From contig VICG01000016.1 of NCBI GenBank assembly GCA_008692225.1, positions 1 through 64,000 on the forward strand: a DNA stretch of 64,000 nt, written 5' to 3'. This stretch comes from Monilinia fructicola (Eukaryota > Ascomycota > Leotiomycetes > Helotiales > Sclerotiniaceae). The position numbers and the translations under genes are program-made. Of the stretch, positions 23,774 through 34,500 are shown in pieces. The notes under the pieces are model-generated. The model was given only the letters and a program-made list of their open reading frames with translations, searched no databases and was not told where the DNA came from. Positions within the stretch are counted from its first letter, which is position 1, and each line of letters starts with the position of its first letter.

Positions 23774-24904
23774 TCACTCGCTAATCTTCACAACAACCTT
23801 TCCAAAGTGTCCTCCCTTGAACAAATACTCTAATCCTTCCTTTGCTTCTTCAAACCCAAACACCTTATCCACCACTGGCTTGATTTTCTTCTCCTCATAC
23901 CATCCCAACATCTCCTCAAATCTCTCCCTGGGCCCATTCAAAATGCCTTTCAATGTAACGTTTCTTCTCAGTGCCAAAACATTTGTATTGGTGCGATCTG
24001 CACCTTTGTCTTCTTTCCCAGATAGATATCCAATAGAATTTATAAGTCCACCAAAGGCTATCGCATCGAACGATTGACGAAGGGTTAGCGCACCTCCAGT
24101 TTCAAAAATATTAGAGACGCCATTGCCTTCGGTAATTTTCATAACTTCTTCGGACCAGTTGGGGTGAGTGCGGTAATTTATGGTGTGATCTGCACCGAGT
24201 GATTTTGCATGGGCAAGTTTCGCGTCGGAGGATGAAGTTATTATTACTAGAATACATTAAAACTTATCTTTCATCTATGCGAAGAACGGGACGATTATAT
24301 CCGAAGTACCTTCCATGCCACTGGCTTTTGCAATTTGTAACCCACTGATTGATACTCCGCCAGTTCCTTGAATCAGCACAGTTTCTCCCTTTCCTCCTGG
24401 TTGCCCGAGTGGTCTCATTCCATTGACCGCCATCCAAGCAGTTATTCCAGCAATTGGTAGTGTGCAAGCTTCTTCGTCTGTCAAGTAATCTGGTTTCTTT
24501 ACCAATCCCTCAGCATCAAACACACGATATTCCTGAAGGCAGCCTTCGGTAGGTAATCCCAATCCACTTGCCACATCCTTTGCAGTCACTTGACCGCGAA
24601 TATGCGTCTGATTGAAGATTGCAAGGACACGATCACCGGTCTTCCATGTTGAAGAATTAGATGTAACAATTGTTCCAGATATGTCGGAGCAGGGAACCAG
24701 AGACGAGTTTTCGGAATCATGAGACTTGTGGTGATTATATAAACCCATTATTACTTCCGTATCGCGGTAATTCAGGGCTACAGTGTTGATTCTGACGAGC
24801 ACCTGGCCATCGCTTGGCGTTGGGACTGGGGAGGATCCTAGAGTGAGGTCCTGAAGACCAGACTGCTGAGTAGTCCATTGCTTGTTGATGGTGGGAAGAG
24901 GCAT
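23774..24904 (-). CDS. Medium-chain dehydrogenase/reductase, quinone-oxidoreductase-like
   Basis: NAD(P)H-dependent oxidoreductase of the MDR superfamily. Two exons: 24904-24310 and 24246-23774, 1068 nt, 355 residues. The GroES-like N-terminal half has LNYRDTEVIMG, the QOR-type replacement of the zinc-binding Cys motif, so catalytic zinc is not expected. The cofactor-binding Rossmann turn is GTGGVSISGLQIAKASG (about residues 178-194), and VIITSSSDAKLAHAKSLGAD follows across the intron (63 bp). Substrate unknown. A further upstream Met at 24985 exists in frame but MPLPTINKQW fits the family start. It ends convergent with the small gene at 22.3 kb. Confidence 0.88.
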
Positions 24905-25323
24905 GGTATTATGAGATGTAAAAAGATGAGTGGGGGGGAATCGGTATAAGAAAAGGAAGAGGTAACGGAATAAAAGAGCTTGCAATAAGAAATGAAAAAG
25001 GATGGAAAATTTCGAATTCCTTTCGAATTATGGAGCACAAAGATATTGCTACAGTAGAACTTGGTTATACCGGATCAAAAATCTCAACGAATCAAATCCA
25101 GTACAAGCAAAGTTCTATTGTACTTGACCCACCAAAGTTCATTGGCAATTCAATTGTCATTACAGAGGTATTGTAGGAAAGGCCGAATTTCCGAAATCTG
25201 GCTAACATATTCGCCCCCACAGCAATACTTCTGTGCATGAGTAATGTTAGATTATTGTAACATGTCAAATGATTCAAGTATGATCTGTCTTTGACGCTCA
25301 AGTATTGATTTTTATATCATTTG
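24905..25323. other. Short intergenic region, nothing recognised
   Basis: Promoter of the MDR gene plus the 3' flank of CDC123; both are minus-strand genes. No motif supported. Confidence 0.5.
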
Positions 25324-26610
25324 TCAGGGAACCGTTGTGTCTACCCTGTCGTCTTGATCATTGTCATCATCATCGCTATCCTCCCCATCTCTCATCATTT
25401 CTAGCTCACCGTTCAACATCCTTTGCCAATTATCCGCAAATTCTCTCATGCCACCCTCTCCGCTTGCACCTGCTTCTACCACTTCTTGTGGCATCTTGTG
25501 TGCACTATATTGTGGACTTGCAAAGCTGTATGCTTCCGGGTCGTCTTTTTTGACTAATCTGAAGTCTGGCAGCCACACTATTTCCTCAACATCATCAGGT
25601 CCATCATCTTCATCACTGCTGTGAGTATGTAATGGCGGGACGGAAGATGAGTCTGCAATACCAAGTAATGGTGGAGGCACAGAAAGCGTAAGTAATTCTA
25701 GCCAGGAGAATAAAAGCGGATCAGTCCGTGGGGCCCAGGGATTTATATCCACTAATCGTACTTTGTCAAACGGTTCTGGAATATAAACATCAAATGAATA
25801 GTTGCGATCCGGAAAGGTATCTTTGAGGGTTTTGTCAAAGTATAGTTGGATTGCCTCTCTCAATGTTGGAATGAGAGGGAATAGGAAGTCAAAATAGTTT
25901 AGATCTCTTTGGCATATGCCAATAAGTCGGCGATCTCGTACAAAACATCGAAACTCGCATGATGGATTAACTTTAAACCACTTCCGTAAAACCAACACAT
26001 ATCTTATATCTTCTTTTGTCAGAGTAGGATCCTCGTCACAGCCATCGAAAGCGTGTTCTAAATCGTGGGTAATGAAGTCGGAAGACTTGAGAAGTAGGTA
26101 AATATCATTCGGCGTGTTACATTCCATACTATTCTGTTTTAAACTGATCCATGTAGCATCCTTTGGAGCTGACCAGTTTAGTTTGGGTACAACTGACCCA
26201 CCAAGTTCTGAAATTGTCTCTTGTATTTGCTTGTGAATTTCAGCGAATTTCTCAGATGGATCTGATCCTGCAACTTCGTCTGTGTCCCAACCATCACTGG
26301 TTGAGTTATCATTGTAATTTTCTTGTGGAGGGAAAGTAGCAATCTCGGACGGAAGAACTATGCCATCTTCTCGTAGGTATGAAAGGAATTCAGGAGTGAG
26401 TGGAATGATTCGAGATTTGAGAGTTGAGGATCGATACCTTGAAACCTGTTAGCAGATTCCAAAGAATATCTTGTGGTGAAGCTTATACTTTGCATGCCAA
26501 TGATCATAGGAGCAGTTCAAAATATGAGACTTGGTGATAGGTCCAAAGGGAAGTCTGGTGAGGGGTTGTGCCTCTGCAGTCGCAACTTTTTCGACGTCGA
26601 GAGCTGGCAT
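25324..26610 (-). CDS. cdc123: Cell division cycle protein 123 (eIF2 assembly factor)
   Basis: ATP-grasp assembly chaperone that joins eIF2 alpha/beta/gamma and is needed for translation initiation; cytosolic. Two exons: 26610-26489 and 26437-25324 with a 51-bp intron, 1236 nt, 411 residues, a little longer than the yeast protein owing to acidic linkers. D123-family signatures are [19 protein letters not shown] (about 140-158), the core [20 protein letters not shown] and the nucleotide/metal-binding [15 protein letters not shown]. The last ~40 residues are very acidic ([14 protein letters not shown]). The frame is clean. Its start faces the Cwc21 gene 443 bp away. Confidence 0.95.
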
Positions 26611-27052
26611 GGTTTATATAGGCAAATTTGATTGTGAATATACTCATGGACTGACTATAAGAGATTGAATTGATATTCAATTTCTGGGTTGATGTGCGAG
26701 TACATAAGAATATATATGTATGTATGTGGTAGCAGCTGTGAGTCAGTCCTGAAATATCCCATCCCTTCTATCGAGGGGCAACCAGATATTTTGCGCAATT
26801 GTGCCGCGCTAGTATTACACCGCCTGCAAGATTGCATATAGTTCTAACCTTATAAGGTTACGGTACTGGTTGGTATATGGAGTACATTACTACTGTACTT
26901 GTACTACTTGTACTCTGTAGGTAGCTCGTTAAAACCACCCACCTCTCATTGACCTTACCGTCCCACTCCATTGTGTATAGCCAGTTACTTATAAAGGAGC
27001 ATAAGATTTCTACCGAGAACGACAAAGATATCGATTCGATCACTGCACAATC
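26611..27052. promoter_or_regulatory. Divergent promoter of CDC123 and Cwc21
   Basis: 443 bp between two divergent start codons, so it must hold both promoters. No gene. A GTACTTGTACTACTTGTACT microrepeat lies at about 26,896. No regulator site can be named. Confidence 0.5.
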
Positions 27053-27612
27053 ATGTCTTCCAATGTCGGACTTACTACACCCAGAGGAAGTGGAACTTCA
27101 GGTTATGTCCAAAGAAATCTCGCGCATATTAAACCCCGCGATCAAGCCAAGCCTTATTCCACGGATATCGACAGCCTCAGACATCGACAACGACAACCAG
27201 ATAAAGAAATTCTTGAACACGATAGAAAGCGGGAAGTCGAGGTCAAAGTCTTTGAGTTGCGTGATAAATTAGAAGAAGAAGGGTATGTTCTGCGGCAGAT
27301 TCGTGACCAGTCTCATCAGACTAATATTTATACAGGGTTGATGAGGAGGAAATCGCAATTCAAGAAGATGCGTTACGAAAGAAGCTACTGAAAGAGATGG
27401 AAAGAGGTAACGGACCGAATAAGAAGGGATTGAAGATGCATCAAGTCCACGAACTTGCAGAGGCAAAGATCAAGCAAGACGATAAGTTCAGGAGTGCATT
27501 GGGCATTTCTAAGGATTACAAGGAGGGTGGTCATTGGCAGAAACAGGAGGAGAGACAGAAAGCTGGATTAGAAAAGGATGGTGAAGATTCCACAGCTCCC
27601 TATACCAGATAA
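27053..27612 (+). CDS. cwc21: Pre-mRNA splicing factor Cwc21 (SRRM2 N-terminal type)
   Basis: Spliceosome component that contacts Prp8 and Snu114 near the catalytic core; nuclear. Two exons: 27053-27282 and 27336-27612 with a 53-bp intron (GTATGT donor), 507 nt, 168 residues. The N-terminus has the diagnostic NVGLTTPRGSGTSGYVQRNL of the family. The cwf21 helical segment straddles the splice junction (KVFELRDKLEEEGVDEEEIA), ending in KKLLKEMERG. The C-terminus is charged and lysine-rich without an RS tail, as in most fungi. Confidence 0.94.
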
Positions 27613-27965
27613 GTGCGAAAATATGTCATATCAACAATCTGGAATAATGGAAGGTTCGCAGCAGTACTATAACCTGTGCTGCAGTAAGATGGTGAAGAAG
27701 GATCCACAGATCTCATCGTTGCGGTTAAAGCTGGTATCTGGAGGCTACTTACATACAGAACAATTTGTCGGGGCGTCATTGGGCTGGAGTTCTATTACTT
27801 TGGAGGTACTCATTTGATGAGAATATAAATCGCTTCACTTATATTTATCGGGATATCAGCAGACGTTGATTTCCCTGTAGCATGGAACTTCAGATAGTGG
27901 CTGAATGCTTAAGGTTAGACATGTACCCCCCAGACCTTTATGTATACATTCTAAATGCTAAATAC
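27613..27965. other. Intergenic between convergent genes, nothing recognised
   Basis: 3' flanks of Cwc21 and of the enoyl-CoA hydratase-like gene. Confidence 0.5.
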
Positions 27966-28921
27966 CTACAGCTTGTGTTTCTTTTCGCCGCTGGCGATTT
28001 TCCTGAACCCTTCTTGTGGTATGCCTGCCGCAAATCTTTCCAACCCACCAAATACCTCCGCTACAGCCGCATTGAGCACATCTCTATCTGGTTTTCTAAT
28101 CAATGCCTTGATTTTGATCAGACTATCACCGATCAAATGTCTTCCCAACCGAGCGTCTATTTCCTCGAATACCAAACTCTTAAATTCTTCTTCCTCTCAT
28201 TTTTGAACGTCGAAGACCTTATTCACAAACCCAACTTGCAGTAACTCCTCAGTACTTATCCTTTTACACATAATTAGAGCCTCGTTTGCTTTACTGATTC
28301 CAAGCCGTTGGACGAAAGCGTGCGACGCTCCTCCTTCTGCGACAAGCCCCTCCTTCTGCGACAAGCCCCTCCTTCTGCGACAAGCCCCAAACTTGAGAAG
28401 GGGGTCAAAAGGAAGGTTTGCGGGGTGCAGTATATGAAGTCCGAAAAAGCGATCAACGCGGCTGAGAGGCCAACTACTGAACCATTGAGGGCTGTAATGA
28501 GAATCTTTGGATGCGTATAGAAGGCGTTGATTATGTTGATATTATGAGCTACCAAGCTAGTCGGCCAATTGTGAGCAAGATCAATCCTGGCAGGCTGCTC
28601 GCTTCTTGAGACATCTGCTCCTCTGTGGATTGATCAGGATATGCCATTTTTGCTACACATCAAAAGAAATCCCTACGCTGAGAAGTATCGTCCTAGGAAT
28701 ACAAGTTAGCAAGTTACTCTCCACAATTGATATTTCAGAATGTTCCCCTTTCCTGTCAAAAGCGTGACGAAAACGTCATCGTGAGTCGCCACCTCCCTCA
28801 AGAACTTTGCTATCAGAGAATAGCCATCTTGAGTCAAAGCATTGAGCTTCTTCTGATCATCGATGGTGATTACCGCGATTCTCCCCTTGTATTCTAGGGT
28901 TACTGGTTCACGGTGAGCCAT
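27966..28921 (-). pseudogene. Enoyl-CoA hydratase/isomerase-like gene, disrupted
   Basis: The family fold is clear: the start MAHREPVTLEYKGRIAVITI, then FSAGADV across a spliced junction, ILITALNGSVVGLSAALIAF, FLLTPFSSLGLVAEGGA, and a tail ending EKKHKL, a possible weak peroxisomal signal. It resembles Delta3,Delta2-enoyl-CoA isomerases of fatty-acid beta-oxidation. Three lesions are visible. A 19-bp unit is present three times at 28332-28388; one copy would keep the frame, three shift it. An in-frame TGA lies at 28197-28199 between VFDVQK and EEEEFKSL. The expected first-intron donor after TGKG at about 28,750 lacks GT, leaving a 16-nt exon (28692-28677) reachable only from a non-canonical site. 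Probably a dead gene, although sequence error at the TGA or donor cannot be excluded. Confidence 0.82.
28332..28388. repeat. 19-bp perfect tandem triplication inside a coding exon
   Basis: TCCTTCTGCGACAAGCCCC is repeated three times without mismatch. 38 surplus bases shift the reading frame of the enoyl-CoA hydratase-like gene. Perfect identity suggests recent slippage. Confidence 0.93.
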
Positions 28922-29627
28922 TCTGATGGATGCCTTTGTGACGATTGAAATTATTGAGGATTGAGGATCAATGATAGAATGTTTATATTATATTTGATTC
29001 TACTCGAGTAGTAACGTGGAATTTATAACATGAGAGGGTTCAGAATACGTTTGTTAGAAGTACCTACTTTAAGACAACAAGTAAACACCTGCATAATCTG
29101 ATAGACCAACAGTTAGAAGATGCAACCAAGAAAGTCCCGAGTCATCAATAACCGTGGAACCGTGGAAGCGTGGAACCGTTCATTGATAACCTTAGCTGGA
29201 GATCTGGCAAGAATATGTCAGTCGCCGCCCATGTGAGAGATCATCCACATGTCAGTTCCAAGTTCCATTGAGGTTGTCACTTACAGTACAGAGTACAGTC
29301 AAGACCTACCTAGGTAGGTCCACGGGTACTTATTATGAGTACCTGACCTTACATCGCCCTGGCAAGATTATCTACAAGTATCTCTCTGGTGGGGTCGCCG
29401 ATTGCCTCGGCCATTTCGCCGTCATCAATTGAATTCGGGGAAGGGGGGGAAACTATCTAAGCATGATATGATTGGTCGATTGTGAAACTCCGATAACTCA
29501 TACGATTTTTAGAATTTATCTTGGACCTCAATTTGACTTTGGGCAAGAAGGGAAACTACTACAGACTAGGTATTCATATTAACCAACAAATTTGATATTC
29601 TCAATATCAATTCAAGTCACTGCCACC
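28922..29627. promoter_or_regulatory. Divergent intergenic region with an 18-bp perfect palindrome
   Basis: 706 bp between the minus-strand enoyl-CoA hydratase-like gene and Pet100. A perfect 18-bp palindrome, GACCTACCTAGGTAGGTC, sits at 29305-29322. A GGAACCGTGGAAGCGTGGAA repeat lies near 29,157. The Pet100 start has an ideal context, GCCACCATGG. Confidence 0.6.
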
Positions 29628-29984
29628 ATGGGAGGTCCCAATCTTGAAGTCTTTAAGGTAATCATCATCAAGACCTACATCTCGAAGACAGGGCGCCCTC
29701 CTCCCTCCCTCTTGGTCCCTTTCCATTCATCGAATCATGATCTGACAGTCTGATAGTTCGGCATGTATATCATGTTTCCAATCGGTATTATGTACTACTA
29801 TGGCACGAACCTCGATCGTCGCTTTTCAGTCCCAGACTTCTGGCCAAAGGTAGAGCAAACCAACCGCATACCATTTGAGAAGGATGAGATCAAGTCGGAG
29901 CTCGAAAGGTTAAGACAGAAGAGATTATACTTGAGAGAGCAAAGACTACGAGGGGCGAATGGTACAAATGAAGAGGAGAAGTGA
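29628..29984 (+). CDS. pet100: Cytochrome c oxidase assembly protein Pet100
   Basis: Small inner-mitochondrial-membrane chaperone for cytochrome c oxidase assembly. Two exons, 29628-29657 (ten residues, MGGPNLEVFK) and 29757-29984, with a 99-bp intron; 258 nt, 85 residues. The family hallmark FKFGMYIMFPIGIMYYYGTN spans the junction and forms the single membrane segment, followed by a basic, helical C-terminus (ELERLRQKRLYLREQRLRG). The first exon is too short to be found by ORF length alone. It lies convergent to the mitochondrial translation factor gene. Confidence 0.93.
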
Positions 29985-30343
29985 GGATGAGGACGAGAAT
30001 ACACTAGAAGGAAAGGATAATAATTAAGCGGTCTGATAAGCAAATCGAGAAGAAAATATTATGTGCAATTATCATGGCATAGAATGGGCTGCAAAGCAGG
30101 AAGGCAGGCAGGCGTTCTATGGGAGGCACAAATGACGGCTATATCCGACGACTCATCAAGGCTTGCGGGTTTGCTCATCTATGAGGGGCTGGGAAGCTTG
30201 TCGCGGCATAATCAAACCTTCTTAACTTGGGGTTTGAGAGGAAGGAAATGGCTTCTTCTGCCATGGTAAAAATCTCCTCTACTGTACATCTATTCTACAC
30301 TCCATATCTATATGTGTCTCGACCAAATATATACCCCTCTCTA
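29985..30343. other. Intergenic between convergent genes, nothing recognised
   Basis: 3' flanks of Pet100 and TACO1. Short frames only. Confidence 0.5.
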
Positions 30344-31343
30344 TTAGTCCAGCCCATTTATCAACTCTTCCCATTTTCTATCCTCGATATTTCCTTGAAT
30401 GACATTTGCATATATACCTTGGACATCTGAGTTCTCTCTTGCAGATTCAATGAAAGAAATGAGCCTATCTGTCGCCTCTCCGGCGTCGACTGGTACATTT
30501 GTATCTTCATTGGGGTCCCAAAGGATATCCGAGCTTCCGATTTTTATGTCGAATTTCTTCTGCAGAGCCTCTCCCGCCGCGGTCACCATGTTCGGTTCGG
30601 TCCAGACAATGATATTGCCATCATCATCGGCCTCTAAATCCTCGGCACCTGCTTCAATTGCCTCGTCCATGACATCGTCAACACCCAGATTCTTCTCGTC
30701 TTTCTCGAACGTGACACATCCTTTTTTCTGGAATAGATATGCAGTAGGCGTAACAGTGCCCCCATGAACTTTGACTAGATGCCTCAAATCCATCATCGTA
30801 CGATTGACACTATCTGTCTCGGCCTCAATTATCATAGCAACTTGTGGCGGCATTATACATTCCAAAGTTGCCTTCTGCAGCGCAGCTCCAGTTGTAGATT
30901 TTCCTTGGCCACGAGCTATGGCAGTTTCCATCAGAGTCTTCGGGAAACCAGCTATGGCAGCGTAAGTATCTGTACATATTGATGCCGGAAGGGAATGTAC
31001 CCCATTATGTACCTTTCTTCGCAGTTGCTAGGACAGTCGCAAGTCTCGGATTTATGTATGGGTCGGGTCCATGTACTTGGTATAAAAGATCAGTATATGT
31101 TCATCATGGGAAATTGGTACCAGAAAACACACATTTGACAGCCAGCGCAATATCATGCGCAATGATAGAGCGAGCCTTTGTCTTTTTGGCATCTACAGCT
31201 CCCTTGTCATGTTTGATCTTTGACCATCGATTATGACCTGAAGATACGACCGAAGTAGTTGAGAAATTTGTAGATTTCGAACAGATATAATCAGTTCGAA
31301 GGAAGGGTCTGAGACCTCTAGAGAATGCCGGCATATTTGTCAT
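30344..31343 (-). CDS. YebC/TACO1-family mitochondrial translation factor
   Basis: TACO1-type protein; the human member is a translational activator of mitochondrially encoded COX1. Three exons: 31343-31133, 31075-31013 and 30951-30344, 882 nt, 293 residues; introns 57 and 61 bp. A basic, Ser/Thr-rich N-terminus (about 35 residues, FSRGLRPFLRTDYICSKS) fits a mitochondrial presequence. The YebC signature GHNRWSKIKHDKGAVDAKK follows, then LHGPDPYINPRLATVLATAK, a 21-residue block carried by the middle exon, and AIARGQG in exon 3. The frame is clean. It is divergent from HEATR5, 240 bp away. The fission of mitochondrial COX functions between neighbours (Pet100, TACO1) is probably coincidence. Confidence 0.93.
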
Positions 31344-31582
31344 ACCAAGTAGGAAAATTATTTAGGTCGAGACTTTCTGAGTTCTGAAAATAAATAATGT
31401 TGTGGCTTCCGATTGGCTGAAATTCGATCGTCGTCGCGAACCCTCTGTTAATGCGTGCGTACAGGTAACCTAGGGAAGCAAGGCCAAGGCCAGGCCAGAA
31501 CAACTTCAAATGTACAAACCTCGCAAGGGCATCCAACAACAAAACAAACTTTTGATTTTCAACGACAACAGAAGATTTGTCA

Positions 31583-34500
31583 ATGTCCTCAGGTCGACCA
31601 AGCTCTAAGAATGGCTCAAGTGAACTTCCAGGCAGGATAGAGCCATCCTCCACCCCCGAACTCGACATCAAGAAGCTTCAATCCCTCCCATCAGAGCAAC
31701 AAGACCTATACCTCCTTAATTTTGTATCCACACTCACAAAGCATGTGGAAGGCCTGGAACCAGATGACTGTACTGCGCAACAGCTTTACCTCAAGAAAGA
31801 ACTCTTCCAGATACTCAATCTCGTCGCTCCCCCTCCAACTAGAGTGATTCGAAATAATTTGGGACGATGTTTCGCACATGTACTAGGGAAGGGGGACAGA
31901 AAGCTCCTTTTCGAGACTATCAATGATCTGGTTGGCATAATTGGCAGCGGAAAGACGAAGACAGAGGGAGATTTTAGAGCGAAGCATGCCGCTGCTTACT
32001 GCCTAGGAGATGTTTTCGCGGCTGCTGGAGACAGCGCAATAGGATTACATTCGTTGGCATGCAGCGCATTGCTGAAATTACTCAAGCCTGCTCAAAACAA
32101 TGCGGGTTTACGAGCGGCGATATTCAAGGCTTTGAGTAAGATTGTGGGTATGGTTGCGACAAGTATGGATGACACAATTGCAAAGGATATCTGGAAGCAA
32201 ACCAGAAGTTATGCTTCGAGCGAGAAGTCTGCATTGGTACAAATTGCTGCCTGTAAATGTTTGAAGAGTCTGTGTAAGTATACACAGTACTATGATAATT
32301 CCAGCGATTTCGAAAACCTCAAGTCAACAATTTTCAAGACTCTAGATTCGCCCAGCGCATTGGTTCGACATGCCGCAGCAGAGTGTTTGGCCGAAGCGTT
32401 GGTGAAGAGTCATTCAGAAGAACCTCCTCGGGATAACGATGTCCCTATAATCAAGAAAATCAAAAGAACGAATACCAATAAACGTTCATCCGTGATAGCC
32501 GGTCCGGGACTCGATGATGACGAAATCCCTTCTAGGCCTGGGACCCCTACTGGTAATAAGAAGAGTCAAATACTGATCCTTTCACTGCAAGAAATACTGA
32601 AAGTATTGTCGAACCAGTACATCAAAACATCCACGACCAACAGAGCCCGGGCTGGGATAGCTGTCTGTTACAGTCGGATATTCAAAAGCATGAGCGAAAG
32701 AACTGTCGAAACAATGTATATGCAGATCGTGGATCATCTTACCGTTGAGCTTTTGAGCCATGCAAATATTACTTGTAATAGGTATCGTCTATTGAGCACG
32801 CGCAAGTTTGTTCAAATTATCCTCGAAGATGTAGTTGGTCAATCCATACTGGGCGAATCCGGGCAATTGGACGCTGCTAAGGCATTGGTCAATGATATAT
32901 TGAAGAATTACCCTCAGGTGATCAAAGAAAGACCTGAACCATCGAAGCATACGCTCATTGCCACTCTCAGCGCACTGGCATCGTTGATACAAACTTTGGG
33001 GGTCTGCTGCGAACGTGATTGCGGAAGGTTGTCGAGATGGGCTGTTGCAAGTTCTTCAACACCCAAGTTACACTGTTCAAATCTATACCTCATACTGCTT
33101 GCGTGCATTTACGTTGGCTTGCCCACAGCAGCTATTACCATGCCTTACGATTTGCATGAACAGTGTCAATCGAGAATTGAACTTATTGACCACTGGAAGA
33201 AACTCGCCAAGACGATGCGTGGGCTATGCTAATGGACTATCTGCTATGATTAGCACAGCGAACCTACAGCCACTATATGGGTCAGTGGATGTCAACAGCC
33301 GTGTACTTTCACTTGCGACTAGTCTTCTTAAGTCTAGTAGCAAATCAGAATTACGCATCTCAAGCACTCAAATTCAGGTAGCATGGATACTCATAGGCGG
33401 CTTGATGTCTTTAGGTCCGAATTTCGTGAAAATCCATCTCTCCCAACTACTTTTATTGTGGAAAAATGCGTTGCCTAAGCCTCTTGCGAAAGATAACACT
33501 TCTCAACGAAGCTTCCTTGAATCTTCTTTCCTTACCCATGTTAGAGAGTGTGCGCTTGGTTCTATTTTGGCCTTTTTGCAATTCAACAGCCGCCTTTTGA
33601 CTGCAGATGTCTCCAAGCGAATCGCTGCTATGCTTACCAACACCTCGGCATTCTTGAAGAGTCTCCCATCAAAAAAACTATCAGATGACGTAACACAAAG
33701 GTTGACTCCATCATTGCAACTGCAGGATCTGGATTTGATGGTCCAGCGTCGTGTTCTTCAATGTTATGCAAGATTAGTCACCCTTAGTCCCGTTGGGGGA
33801 AGTGAAGCACTATTACAATCCAATCTTCTCACGCTTGCTGTATCATTTTTCGCCGACCCCGAGAACTACAGTCCAAGCTCGTTGTCTTCATCCATTGCTA
33901 GCTCAGCAGGCAACTTTGAGACCGTATGGGATGTCGGAGATAATTCTGGTTTTGGGGTCACAGGTCTGGTTCGAGGATTCGAGGTTCAAAAGTTATCTTC
34001 AGAGCAAGAAAATGGGTCTCAAGATGACTGGTAAAGGAAATAGGATCAGATATCGACATATCAAACGTATTGCTATCCCCAATTTGCAGTTCGCTTGAGC
34101 ATGACTCCATTTCACTCTACTTGGGTGATATCGAAAGCGAAAATAGCTTGCCTGATCCACCGGCTACCGAAGTCATTAATATAGCTATCAAGCTATTTGC
34201 AATCGCATTTCCGATCACACCACCGAAGATTCAAGAAAGCATACTAGAGCAGATCGCTACATTTTTATCAAAGGGCGCGCTTCAACGAGATCCTGGACGA
34301 AAGGCTGCGATAAATGTTAATATTGCGACTGCACTGTTTTCTACCTTGAAAGTGGCCGTCAAAGAGACATCCTCTCCTCCAGGTGACCTCACTAGTCCTG
34401 CCGTGGAAAAGCTAATGCAGGAAATTATTCGGTCATTTGTTGTTCATCAAGATCAATATGTACGCCACATCGGTTATGAATCCCTCGCCCGACTTTGTAA

